Source: CAYPEK01 sp964409645 (lineage in GTDB: Bacteria > UBP15 > UBA6099). Taken from it: 35,815 bases of DNA. The notes beneath the pieces are model-generated. The model was not told where the DNA came from. It did not search any database and worked only from the letters and a program-made list of their open reading frames with translations. The stretch is taken from NCBI GenBank assembly GCA_964409645.1, contig CAYPEK010000037.1, positions 1 through 35,815 of the forward strand, written 5' to 3'. The translations under genes and the position numbers were made by a program. Shown piece by piece: positions 10,016 through 18,012 of this stretch (the stretch's first letter is position 1; each line of letters begins with the position of its first letter).

Positions 10016-11368
10016 ATGAACTGCCCCTCCTGCAACTCGGAAATACGTGACGGCGCGAAATACTGCCCTTCGTGCGGCGCCAACACCATGCCCGTATCCG
10101 GCGACAAGAAAGAAAAAGCCGTTCCCGCAGGGCGCGCGCTGAAAGAATCCGTCATGGGCATTATCTGGATTCCTTTCCTCATACTTGCCATTGGTTCGGC
10201 TCTTTCGGTTTATTACTACTATTACAAACCCAACTCCGATTACAAAAAAGGCGAGTATCATTACAGAGTCGGCGAATACGAAAAATGCATCGACAAGCTC
10301 GAAAAAGTCGTTTCCAAACGTCCGAAAATGGACCGGGCATGGGTTATCCTTTCGGAGTGTTATCTCGAAAGCGGGAAAAAGAAAGACGCGGAAGACGTCG
10401 TTCGTCAGGCTCTTCGCTGGAACAAAAAATCGCCCGGCCTGCTCTCGCTTCTCGGCAGGTATTACTACGAAGACAACAAATTCAAAAATGCCGAAAAAGC
10501 TCTGCGCGCGGTGCTCGCAAAAGAACCCGCCAACCGTACGGCAAACCAGTACATGGGCATGATTCTTTTTAAAAACCGCGACTACAAAGAATCGCTCAGC
10601 TATTTCGGGAAATCGCTTAAAGGCGCCGCCGCCGTTGACAGAATCGCCATCAGATCGGCCGCCGGCGACGTATATTACAAACAGAAGAACCTGCCATGCG
10701 CGGAAAAACTGTACAAAGCCGCACTCGCCGACAACATCAACAACGTTGATGTATCCCTCAACCTCATCAACATCTATCTCCAGCAGGGTAAATTCGACGA
10801 GTCGAAAGACGAGATAGACAGAGTTGTGATGATAGACCCGGAAAGCAAAAAACTGCGACGGAAGAAAAATGAAGTGTACTCCTTCGTGCAGCAGAGATGG
10901 CTCATCGAATATATTCTGAGCAGAAAACAACTAGATAACTACATCATTTCGACCTACTCGGCGATAGAAGATTACGTAAACCGCCTGAACGCAAAACCGT
11001 CTGCGTTTCTCAAGAAGCAGAACGACCCGGAACTCGCGCAGATGTACGACGACGCTCAGGGAATCCTCAAAAGCTATCAGAAACTCAAACCGCCTCCGGA
11101 AAGCTACATGATTCACACCGAGACCATGACGATCTTATCGGACATGGAGGACACCCTCCACTCCCTGCAAACCTACACAGCCTCCGGGGAGCAGGAAGCC
11201 TACGAGCAAGCTGCCAATCAGCTCTTCTCTCTCAAGAAAAATATGAAGCAACTGATCGACATGTGGGCCGCTGAAAATAAAAAGATGAATATTGATAAAA
11301 TATTAAAAAATGAAAAGCCGGCGGACAAAACTAAAAAAAATCAAATCCCCACAGGCTGCATTGAATAA
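10016..11368 (+). CDS. Zinc-ribbon, membrane-anchored TPR protein
   Basis: 450 residues. The N-terminus is a double CxxC zinc ribbon (C3, C6, C17, C20; CPSC...CPSC), as in the zinc-ribbon domains found at the front of many bacterial membrane proteins. A linker and a single membrane segment follow (about 47-67, ending in a run of five Tyr). Residues of about 75-300 are TPR-like helical repeats (YRVGEYEKCIDKLEKVV, ALRWNKKSPGLLSLLGRYYYE, YKAALADNINNVDVSLNLIN). The last about 130 residues are charged and helical. The predicted topology is a cytoplasmic ribbon with an extracytoplasmic TPR scaffold. It starts after a strong terminator, so it is probably a new transcription unit, perhaps shared with the next gene. 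TPR proteins bind partners; the partner here is unknown. Confidence 0.85.
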   Translation: MNCPSCNSEIRDGAKYCPSCGANTMPVSGDKKEKAVPAGRALKESVMGIIWIPFLILAIGSALSVYYYYYKPNSDYKKGEYHYRVGEYEKCIDKLEKVVSKRPKMDRAWVILSECYLESGKKKDAEDVVRQALRWNKKSPGLLSLLGRYYYEDNKFKNAEKALRAVLAKEPANRTANQYMGMILFKNRDYKESLSYFGKSLKGAAAVDRIAIRSAAGDVYYKQKNLPCAEKLYKAALADNINNVDVSLNLINIYLQQGKFDESKDEIDRVVMIDPESKKLRRKKNEVYSFVQQRWLIEYILSRKQLDNYIISTYSAIEDYVNRLNAKPSAFLKKQNDPELAQMYDDAQGILKSYQKLKPPPESYMIHTETMTILSDMEDTLHSLQTYTASGEQEAYEQAANQLFSLKKNMKQLIDMWAAENKKMNIDKILKNEKPADKTKKNQIPTGCIE

Positions 11369-11407
11369 GCTGTATTTTAGGCTGTATATGGAGACTGTCC
11401 TGATTTA

Positions 11408-12928
11408 ATGATTATCCGGATTTTAACAGCTATTGCGATTGCTGCGGTCACCTACCTTGTGCGCGTCATGCCGCGGTTCGGCGTCGCGGACTACGGTATG
11501 GACACCTATTTCCACCTCGCATCCGCCGATAATATCCGCAAAGAACGCAACCGCCAGAAGATCAACCGCTTCTTCACGATGGGCGAATACAACGACTACC
11601 CGTTCCTGCTGCACTATCTCCTTGTGCCCTTCCCTAAGAATCTGCTCGAAAAATACAGCGCTTTCATCAACCCGGTCTTCGACGTATTCAACGTGCTCCT
11701 GCTCTACAGTTTTTCTCTCTACATGCACGTCCCGCCCGCGGTTTGCGTTGCTATATGGCTTTTTTATCTCGCATCGCCCCAGCTCACACTCGAATCAATC
11801 AACCTGACGCCGAGACTGCTCGGCCTCTTCTTCTTCAACCTCTGGACTCTGTCGATGATCGCCGCTGCTTTCCGCCCGTCTCTGCCGTGGGCGGCGGTCG
11901 CCGCGTTCGCGGGCACGGCCTGTTTCTTCACTATACGATTCCAGCTCGCAATCATGCTCGCAACCGGCCCCCTTCTCTGGGCGGTCACAGGCAAAGCAGC
12001 CTTCATCGAAATCGAAGCCGTCACTTTCGCCCTGTGCTTTTGCCTGAACCCGAGGCAGTTCATCAGCACATTCGCCTCGTACTGCATCAAAACCTACGAT
12101 TATGCCTCAAGATGGAGATATTACGGCGACGAGTCGGAGCGCATAAAACAAATTTATGACGACTCAGGCGCCGCAAGAAAAAAACAGTTAATTACTTCGC
12201 TGAAGAATGAACTGCGAATGCTCGTCTCGTTCAACCCCGCGATGTGGTTCATGGCGGCCGCCGGACTCATGCTGAAAGCGCGAAACGCGGAACCGGCCGG
12301 GATCGAGCGCGCGCTGTGGGCTTGGTTTCTGATGTCGTTCTGGGTTTTCGTTTTCACGCAGAGATTCCCACAACTCGGCCAGCGCAGCGGCGACGGATAC
12401 AGGCAGTTCCCTATGTTCGGAGCACTGCCCGGCGCATACATTGCGGGCATTGTGCTCGCGGAAAGCCTCCACAGCTCACCGATATTCTTCGCTTTCCTCG
12501 CCGCTGGACTCGCCGGTTCGCTTGTCCTCACGCTGCGGCTCGGAACAAAAAGCTTCAAGGACAAACTAAGAAACTCCTCATCATATCTCAGACCGGAATT
12601 GATGAATGTAATCAGGCGCGTGAACGATTACCCGTGGGGCTGCGTCATGTGCATCCCCGATCTTTATAACTATGCGATGATCTACTACGGAAACAAACGC
12701 GTGGTGGAAGTCGTCGGGCGCAGCAGGCCCCATAAAGAAAAGGTCAGCACGTATTTCGTTAAACTTGAGCTGCCGCTGGAAGAGTACGTGCGGATGTTCG
12801 ACCTCGATTACTTTTTCATCGACACGAGTTCGGCGAGATGGGACAAAGACCCCGCCGACGCGGGTGAAATAGTGGAGCGAGAAGGCCCCTACATCTTCAT
12901 CAAAGTTAAGCCCGAACTGAAGAAATAA
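11408..12928 (+). CDS. Polytopic membrane protein, probable GT-C glycosyltransferase
   Basis: 506 residues with about ten hydrophobic segments (a first one at 1-20, then a series through residue about 390) and a soluble C-terminal part of about 110 residues. Right after the first membrane segment is an acidic loop, VADYGMDTYFHLA (D28, D32), which resembles the first-loop Asp motif of GT-C enzymes such as STT3, PMT and ArnT. GT-C enzymes use polyprenyl-phosphate-linked sugars on the outer face of the membrane. That agrees with the Dpm1-like GT2 fusion at 28803-30305, but the link is inference. No strong SD is visible before the ATG. Alternative: a lipid-linked oligosaccharide transferase or a non-enzymatic membrane protein. 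Confidence 0.75.
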   Translation: MIIRILTAIAIAAVTYLVRVMPRFGVADYGMDTYFHLASADNIRKERNRQKINRFFTMGEYNDYPFLLHYLLVPFPKNLLEKYSAFINPVFDVFNVLLLYSFSLYMHVPPAVCVAIWLFYLASPQLTLESINLTPRLLGLFFFNLWTLSMIAAAFRPSLPWAAVAAFAGTACFFTIRFQLAIMLATGPLLWAVTGKAAFIEIEAVTFALCFCLNPRQFISTFASYCIKTYDYASRWRYYGDESERIKQIYDDSGAARKKQLITSLKNELRMLVSFNPAMWFMAAAGLMLKARNAEPAGIERALWAWFLMSFWVFVFTQRFPQLGQRSGDGYRQFPMFGALPGAYIAGIVLAESLHSSPIFFAFLAAGLAGSLVLTLRLGTKSFKDKLRNSSSYLRPELMNVIRRVNDYPWGCVMCIPDLYNYAMIYYGNKRVVEVVGRSRPHKEKVSTYFVKLELPLEEYVRMFDLDYFFIDTSSARWDKDPADAGEIVEREGPYIFIKVKPELKK

Positions 12929-12946
12929 CAGAAATGAGCGCCGATC

Positions 12947-14278
12947 TTATTTCGCGGGCGGCTTCTCTCCCGTGATAATCCCGAGGTCTTTTTCGGCGAG
13001 CGTGTTCCCCTTCGCGTCCACCACGCGTACCGCCACATCGTAAATCGGCACTCCGCCGATCAGAGAAACGTCCGGGATCGTGTGGCCGAATTCGAGCCGC
13101 ATCGTCCACACCCCGTCGCCCGCCTTCGCGTCGCCGTGCGTTCCGTCGTCGAACAGCGGGAAATTCATCGGCCCCGACTCCGGGAAATTCATCATCAGCG
13201 ACACACCTTCCGGCAGCTTCGCGTCCGCCTTCGCTGTCACCGTGAACACCCGGTGGAATTCATCCGCCGTTTCCCGCTCGACGTTTCCCGTCACCGACAA
13301 CTTGGGCGGCGCCGCCGCCTCCGCAACCGTCTTTTTCGACGCGGGCATGTACTTCTTGAAGAACTTCGGGACGAGCACCAGCACCTGATCGAACGCGGGC
13401 AGGTGGCCGCCGTCGTACCATGAAATCTCCTTCGGCTCCTTCGCGAGCTCCTGAAGCCGCTTGGCCGCAGCCGGCGAGATGATGTAGTCGTTTTTTCCGT
13501 TGATGAAGAGCAACGCGCGCGGCGAAATCGACGGAATGTAATTTTTCGGGTCGATCACCCCGAGATCGTCCGCCACCGCGTCGAGCTGTTCCGGCGTCAT
13601 ATAGTTGCGCATCAGCACAATGCTCGGAATCTGGCTGTTGCGGAAGAAAACGCGGAAATCCGCGCCGCCGACCAGCAGCGCCGCCGCCTTCACACGCTTG
13701 TCTATCCCAGTAAAAATACTTCCGATGAACGAGCCTTGGCTCGCCCCGATGTAGCCGATCCGCTCCGGATCGACTTCCGGCCGCGTTTCAAGCCAATCGA
13801 TGCCGCGACGCAGGTCGATTACAGTCTGGATTATCATGCTCCGCGTCTGGTACCAGTCCGCCTTCTCCGCCCTTATGTCCTCCGACTTGCGCTCGCCGTG
13901 AAACGCCGCGTCAACCGCGAGTATCGCAAATCCGCGTGGCGCGAGATAGTCGTAAAATATGCCGAAATCCTCTTTCGACCCACCCGACCCATGCATCACT
14001 ATCAGGCAAGGGAATGGCCCCTTGCCTTTCGTCGGCACGAAAAAGTACGCCGGCACACGCTCGCCGCTCGTGCTCGAATAAAAAACATGATACTTCGTAT
14101 ATCTGTCGTTCTTTTGCAGTTCCGTTACTTCCGGCTTCAGAGGCTGCGTCAGGTCGTACTCATAAAACGCCGCCGACCGCACCGTCCCTCCCGGCGCACT
14201 CATATCCGGCGCCTGCTGCGCATACGCGCACACCGCTGCCGCCGCGATCAACACCGCCAACACCATTGTCCTCTTCAT
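12947..14278 (-). CDS. Secreted alpha/beta hydrolase with C-terminal Ig-like domain
   Basis: 443 residues from the ATG at 14278, which has GGGGG about 7 bp upstream; a TTG at 14299 would add seven residues before the signal peptide. Residues 1-20 are a signal peptide (MKRTMVLAVLIAAAAVCAYA, then QQ). The core (about 60-315) is an alpha/beta hydrolase of the dienelactone hydrolase/acetyl-xylan esterase type: an HGSGG oxyanion loop, nucleophile elbow GASQGS (S181), D264 in NGKNDY and H292 in DGGHLPAF. The last about 110 residues form a beta-rich module with FDDGTHGDAKAGDGVW, typical of Ig-like modules fused to secreted enzymes. The substrate is unknown. It is convergent with the GT-C-like gene (18 bp gap) and divergent from dapA. 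Confidence 0.88.
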   Translation of the reverse strand: MKRTMVLAVLIAAAAVCAYAQQAPDMSAPGGTVRSAAFYEYDLTQPLKPEVTELQKNDRYTKYHVFYSSTSGERVPAYFFVPTKGKGPFPCLIVMHGSGGSKEDFGIFYDYLAPRGFAILAVDAAFHGERKSEDIRAEKADWYQTRSMIIQTVIDLRRGIDWLETRPEVDPERIGYIGASQGSFIGSIFTGIDKRVKAAALLVGGADFRVFFRNSQIPSIVLMRNYMTPEQLDAVADDLGVIDPKNYIPSISPRALLFINGKNDYIISPAAAKRLQELAKEPKEISWYDGGHLPAFDQVLVLVPKFFKKYMPASKKTVAEAAAPPKLSVTGNVERETADEFHRVFTVTAKADAKLPEGVSLMMNFPESGPMNFPLFDDGTHGDAKAGDGVWTMRLEFGHTIPDVSLIGGVPIYDVAVRVVDAKGNTLAEKDLGIITGEKPPAK

Positions 14279-14585
14279 GCTACTACCCCCGTTTTCCAAA
14301 TTCCCTTTCCATCTCCGCTTATCCTAAACCCTAAACCCCTCCGGTTCAAGAATTATTTTCTCTCTTATCCAATCATTTAAAAATATATACAAACGCTTCC
14401 ACGCAGTGGTTTATTTTTTGTCGATACTCAAAGACCGGCGGCATCTCTTCTTTTATCTTTCTCCCGCTGCCGCCTTTCTTCCTTTTCTCCTCGGACTATT
14501 GCAGAAAAATTCATAATTTGAGACAATTGTTGAATCCGCGAAAAAGAAACGCGGGGAGCGACTCTCTTACGAGGAGGTTGTAGCA
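14279..14585. other. Divergent intergenic region between the hydrolase gene and dapA
   Basis: About 307 bp with no gene. It holds the possible minus promoter at 14321-14349. For dapA there is a weak TTGCAG (14499-14504), 17 bp, GACAAT (14522-14527) pair, then a small leader hairpin (CCGCG 14536-14540 with CGCGG 14550-14554) and the strong SD GAGGAGG at 14571-14577. No lysine riboswitch is recognisable; the leader is too short for one. Confidence 0.55.
14321..14349 (-). promoter_or_regulatory. Possible promoter of the secreted hydrolase
   Basis: On the minus strand, TTGAAC (14349-14344), a 17-bp spacer and TAGGAT (14326-14321). Four of six bases match in each box. A short direct repeat, TTTAGGGTTTAGG, overlaps the -10. 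Confidence 0.3.
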
Positions 14586-15461
14586 ATGTTTAAAGGAAGT
14601 ATCGCCGCATTAATCACTCCGTTCGGGCCGAAAGGCATCGATGAAAAGAAGGTGCGCCAGTTAGTAAACTGGCACATCAAGCAGGGAACGAACGGCGTTG
14701 TACCGTGCGGCACAACCGGCGAGTCGCCCACACTCACCCATCAGGAACACATGAGAGTGATCGAGATAGTCGTCGAAGAAGCCAACGGCCGCATACCGGT
14801 CATCGCCGGCACCGGCTCGAACTGCACGGACGAGGCGGTGTCGTTGACGAAGCACGCGAAAAGCGCGGGCGCGAACGGCTGCCTCATGATCACGCCGTAC
14901 TATAACAAACCGAATCAGAAAGGTATCTTTGCGCACTTCGCGAAAGTCGCCGACAAAGCCGGACTGCCCGTCATTCTGTACAATCATCAGGGCCGCACGG
15001 GTGTCACAATCCAGCCGGAGACGGTTGAGGCTCTGTCGAAAGTCGGCCCGTTCGTCGCTGTCAAAGACGCGAGCGGCGGCATCGGATACTCATCCGAGGT
15101 GATCGCGCGAACAGGCGGAAAAGTCGCCATCCTTTCCGGAAACGACGGCTGGACGCCCAGCCTGATGGCCATCGGCGCCGCCGGCTGCATATCTGTCGTC
15201 GCAAACATCATCCCGGCGAAGTTCGCGAAAATGATCGACCTGTTCGCGAAGGGCGAAGCGGCGAAATCGAGAAAGATTTATTACGAAATCCTGCCGCTCA
15301 TCAACGCAATGGACATCGACGTGAACCCGCTGCCCGTCAAGGCGGCGATGGGGATGCTCGGCATGGCCAATCCGCAACTCAGGCTTCCCCTCACCCCGAT
15401 GGACAAAGTCAAAATGGACAAGCTCCGTGCTGTCCTCAAACAGCAGAAGCTCCTGAAATAA
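14586..15461 (+). CDS. dapA: 4-hydroxy-tetrahydrodipicolinate synthase
   Basis: 291 residues, normal for DapA. It condenses pyruvate with aspartate semialdehyde, the first committed step of lysine and meso-diaminopimelate synthesis, in the cytoplasm. Visible residues, each one position below E. coli numbering: T43 and T44 in CGTTGESPTL, Y106 in YYNKPNQKG, Y132 and R137 in YNHQGRTG, and Schiff-base K160 in VAVKDASGG. The usual loop is YNVPxRTG; here Val-Pro is replaced by His-Gln, which is uncommon. The SD GAGGAGG lies 8 bp before the ATG. It is a single-gene unit closed by a terminator. Other DapA-superfamily lyases (NanA, KDG aldolase) are less likely because the Thr-Thr, Tyr and Arg set is kept. 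Confidence 0.93.
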   Translation: MFKGSIAALITPFGPKGIDEKKVRQLVNWHIKQGTNGVVPCGTTGESPTLTHQEHMRVIEIVVEEANGRIPVIAGTGSNCTDEAVSLTKHAKSAGANGCLMITPYYNKPNQKGIFAHFAKVADKAGLPVILYNHQGRTGVTIQPETVEALSKVGPFVAVKDASGGIGYSSEVIARTGGKVAILSGNDGWTPSLMAIGAAGCISVVANIIPAKFAKMIDLFAKGEAAKSRKIYYEILPLINAMDIDVNPLPVKAAMGMLGMANPQLRLPLTPMDKVKMDKLRAVLKQQKLLK

Positions 15462-15488
15462 TTTCGGAAGCAGCAACGAAAATCAACG

Positions 15489-15519
15489 AAGCGCCCCGGC
15501 CACGGGGCGCTTTTTATTT
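15489..15519 (+). terminator. Rho-independent terminator of dapA
   Basis: An 8-bp GC stem (15491-15498 with 15503-15510), a 4-nt loop and TTTTTATTT. It begins about 28 bp after the stop codon. Confidence 0.93.
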
Positions 15520-15563
15520 GCCCGCAATCCCGGCATGTTAAACATTTCCGCATGCATATCTGT

Positions 15564-15569
15564 TATAAT
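15564..15569 (+). promoter_or_regulatory. Consensus -10 box ahead of the outer-membrane protein gene
   Basis: A perfect TATAAT at 15564-15569, about 35 bp before the start codon and after the dapA terminator. No convincing -35 lies at 16-18 bp. Confidence 0.45.
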
Positions 15570-15603
15570 TTCTTTGATTTTAAGAGAAATTGAGGAGTAA
15601 CCC

Positions 15604-17049
15604 TTGAAAACAAAAATCGCGTCATTGAAACATATCGCACTTCTCGCGGCGGCGGCTGTGGCCGCCTCGCCCGCCGTCTCGCACGCGGGCGTGCTTCGCT
15701 ACTTCCTGCATGGCGGCACGGAACATGTCGCCCTCGGCGGCGTGTCGCTGCTCGACCCCGGAACTTCCGATCTCGCGATCGGACAGCCAGCACTCGAAGT
15801 CGGTCGCCCGCAGACATCGCTCCGCATGACTTATGAGTATGAGGACATCCTTCGCGCGACTGAAAACGGCGCGGTCACAGGCGACATCAGCGCCCGTAAC
15901 GCACAACGCGAACTCGTCTTCACCAAAAGCGCGCCGGGCCGCTCGGTAGTCCTGCTCGCACAGACTCAGGACGTACACACAAGCACTCTCGATATGAAAG
16001 AGCCCGGCTACTCCGGCTCCCGCGGCAACGTCGAGGCCTACTCGGTAGGTATGCGTTTCGGCAACTTCGCAATAGGCGGCGGCCACACGGACAATACTTC
16101 CGACACGTCCGGCCTTTCCGAATTCCTCCGCAACGATCTGTTCGACTCGACCCGCCCGCCGGATTTCTCCGCACCCGCGGATCAACCTGAGAAATTCCTC
16201 GAAGCCGCGGCGTTCCCGATGAAGGGCGTTCAGGTGTTCTATAAGCGCGTCTGGGGAGAGCGGAACGCTACCCTGTCCATGTTCGGCATAGACACCGACA
16301 CGGGCGCATGGAGCCTTTCGCTTCCGTTCACTCTCGACGGCGGAGGGCGCTCCGCCGGATTCGTCGCGCCGGTCGGTCGCAACCTCAAGTTGACGTTCGT
16401 CGATACAAAAAACCACTACGGAGGGCGCAACAGCGCACGGCTCGATTACGCGGCGGGCGTCGGCAGTTATGACCCGTTCGGACTCTACACGACAATCGCG
16501 AAAACGGAATCGGACGGCGTCGAGCTCGAATGGCGGCGCTCCGACGCCACGCGATTGCTGTTCGGATATCAAAAGAGTGTCTTCGAGGGCATTTACGACG
16601 GCATGTTCGTGTCGGTCCCGACGGGCTACTACAATGTTGACGCGTATGTGAAGATGAGGCCGGGGATGTATCACATCGGCTACGAAAAGGAAGGCGCGTT
16701 TCAGGGCGTAGATTTCCGGACCGGCCTGCAGTACGGCGAACTGAACCCGGAAGGATACGGAATGACAGTCGGCGCGAGTTGCCCGTTCCTCGTCATCTGC
16801 AACACAACCGACACAAGCGCGCGTGCGCTGCCGTACACCTCGATCACGCAGCGGATACTTACGATGGGGCTGAGCTACAAAATAGGGAGCGTCGAGGCGG
16901 CATACACAATCGGCCAGATGGTACCAAAATCGACGAAACGACCCGATGAAAATGCCGCGCCGTCAACCGGCGGCACATCCACCGCAGAGCCGATGAAAAA
17001 AGCCCACGGCGGCACCATCCATCTATTCTCGCTGCAATATGAATTCTGA
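15604..17049 (+). CDS. Putative outer-membrane beta-barrel protein
   Basis: 481 residues starting with TTG at 15604; GAGGAG at 15592-15597 fixes the start. Residues 1 to about 28 are a signal peptide (a Lys-containing start, an Ala-rich core, ending SHA). The mature protein has many alternating short strands with Gly, Tyr and aromatic residues, and it ends in FSLQYEF. A terminal Phe preceded by alternating hydrophobics is the usual BamA-recognised signature of outer-membrane barrels. I do not recognise a named family. A low-complexity Pro/Ser/Thr/Lys stretch sits at about 440-470, likely an external loop. It is a monocistronic unit with its own -10 and a hairpin terminator. The role is unknown; porin or structural protein are both possible. 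Confidence 0.8.
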   Translation: MKTKIASLKHIALLAAAAVAASPAVSHAGVLRYFLHGGTEHVALGGVSLLDPGTSDLAIGQPALEVGRPQTSLRMTYEYEDILRATENGAVTGDISARNAQRELVFTKSAPGRSVVLLAQTQDVHTSTLDMKEPGYSGSRGNVEAYSVGMRFGNFAIGGGHTDNTSDTSGLSEFLRNDLFDSTRPPDFSAPADQPEKFLEAAAFPMKGVQVFYKRVWGERNATLSMFGIDTDTGAWSLSLPFTLDGGGRSAGFVAPVGRNLKLTFVDTKNHYGGRNSARLDYAAGVGSYDPFGLYTTIAKTESDGVELEWRRSDATRLLFGYQKSVFEGIYDGMFVSVPTGYYNVDAYVKMRPGMYHIGYEKEGAFQGVDFRTGLQYGELNPEGYGMTVGASCPFLVICNTTDTSARALPYTSITQRILTMGLSYKIGSVEAAYTIGQMVPKSTKRPDENAAPSTGGTSTAEPMKKAHGGTIHLFSLQYEF

Positions 17050-17157
17050 ATTCATTTTGATTGCGCTGATCCTGCTGAGTCTTTAAAGCAGCTTCTTCCG
17101 CGGCGCCGGGTCGCCGCAGTCCAGAGTTAATCAACATCACAACTTATGAATCTCGGG

Positions 17158-17190
17158 CCGCGCTCGTATGAGCGCGGTTATCTTTTCCTT
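17158..17190 (+). terminator. Terminator of the outer-membrane protein gene
   Basis: A perfect 8-bp stem (17158-17165 with 17170-17177), a GTAT tetraloop, followed by TTATCTTTTCCTTT. Confidence 0.75.
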
Positions 17191-17215
17191 TGTGTCTTCG
17201 TGTCTTTGTGGTGAA

Positions 17216-17243
17216 TATAAAAAGGCGGCCACTGAGAGCCGCC
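17216..17243 (-). terminator. Terminator of the hisZG operon
   Basis: On the minus strand, a perfect 6-bp GC stem (17243-17238 with 17229-17224), an 8-nt loop, then TTTTTATATT. It lies about 30 bp past the hisG stop. Confidence 0.88.
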
Positions 17244-17274
17244 CGTGCATTTATCTCATCGCGCTAAGCGTAAA

Positions 17275-18012
17275 TTACTTCTTCGATTCCTCAACAACCG
17301 GGGCGAACTTCGAGCGGAGCAGCTCGATGATCTCTGATTTTCCGGGGTGATGCAGCGCGCCGACATTCGCTATCAGCCGCGCCGTCGAGTTGCTCAGCAC
17401 GTTGCCGATGATCTTCAGATTGTTCGCGCGAAGCGTGCTTCCGGTCTCCGTGTTGTCGATGATCGCCTCGGCGTCCTCCGGCGGCTTCGCTTCCGTCGCC
17501 CCGAACGACAGGAAAATCGACACGTTCGAGAAACCGCGCCGCCGCACGTTCCGCCACGGCGTGATCACGGACGGCTCGACGCCCGTCTCCTTCACGACAA
17601 GGCTCGACGCCATATTGAGGTACTCGGTATAGATGCGGATTTCGCGTTTCGGCATCTTCAGCATCTCGGAGATCGAGTTGACGTTCTCCCATTCCGCCGG
17701 CACCGCGCAAACGATGTCCACACGCCCGAAATTCAGGTCGAGCACCGTCTCCGCGTCCGCGTCGATCTGCGACTCCACAAACCAGTCCAGACCGGAGATG
17801 CCGAGATCGTAATAACCCTGCGCCACCATCAGCGGAATTTCCTGCGGGCGCAGAACTTTGATCTCGATGCCGTCGATGTTGATTCCGGGGCGGTAGTTGC
17901 GTATCTCGCCGTCGTAGCCCTCGATCTCGACTCCGGCTTTCCTGAAAAAAGCGTTCGCCTTCTTCTGAAGGCTTCCTTTGGGTATGGCAAATTTCAATAT
18001 CGGCTTGCTCAT
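17275..18012 (-). CDS. hisG: ATP phosphoribosyltransferase, short-form-like catalytic subunit
   Basis: 245 residues. It joins ATP and PRPP to form phosphoribosyl-ATP, the first step of histidine synthesis. The N-terminus FAIPKGSLQKKA and the PRPP-binding stretch with GATEAKPPEDAEAIIDNTETG and STLRANNL (residues 171-198) are typical of HisG. The length is above the usual roughly 205-215 of short HisG but well below the about 290-300 of the long form, and the regulatory ACT-like domain is absent; extra residues lie around 140-170. Short HisG needs the HisZ subunit, and hisZ lies directly upstream with a 4-nt ATGA overlap (18009-18012), which implies coupled translation and stoichiometric assembly. 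No other his genes are in the window. Confidence 0.92.
   Translation of the reverse strand: MSKPILKFAIPKGSLQKKANAFFRKAGVEIEGYDGEIRNYRPGINIDGIEIKVLRPQEIPLMVAQGYYDLGISGLDWFVESQIDADAETVLDLNFGRVDIVCAVPAEWENVNSISEMLKMPKREIRIYTEYLNMASSLVVKETGVEPSVITPWRNVRRRGFSNVSIFLSFGATEAKPPEDAEAIIDNTETGSTLRANNLKIIGNVLSNSTARLIANVGALHHPGKSEIIELLRSKFAPVVEESKK

Noticed and set aside
9806..10930. 374-codon minus-strand ORF across the giant gene end and the TPR gene
   Set aside because: It runs through a strong plus-strand terminator and is antisense to a clear zinc-ribbon/TPR protein; its composition is Phe/Val/Arg shadow-like.
14324..14340. CCTAAACCCTAAACCCC telomere-like repeat
   Set aside because: Only two units and within a bacterial intergenic region; it probably arises by chance within a possible promoter.
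15622..16674. 350-codon minus-strand ORF opposite the outer-membrane protein
   Set aside because: The plus-strand gene has an SD, a signal peptide and a terminal Phe; the antisense frame has none of these and is Arg/His/Glu-rich, as expected for a shadow.
17100..17117. GCGGCG/CGCCGC hairpin after the outer-membrane protein gene
   Set aside because: A 6-bp stem with no T-run; the hairpin at 17158-17190 is the better terminator.
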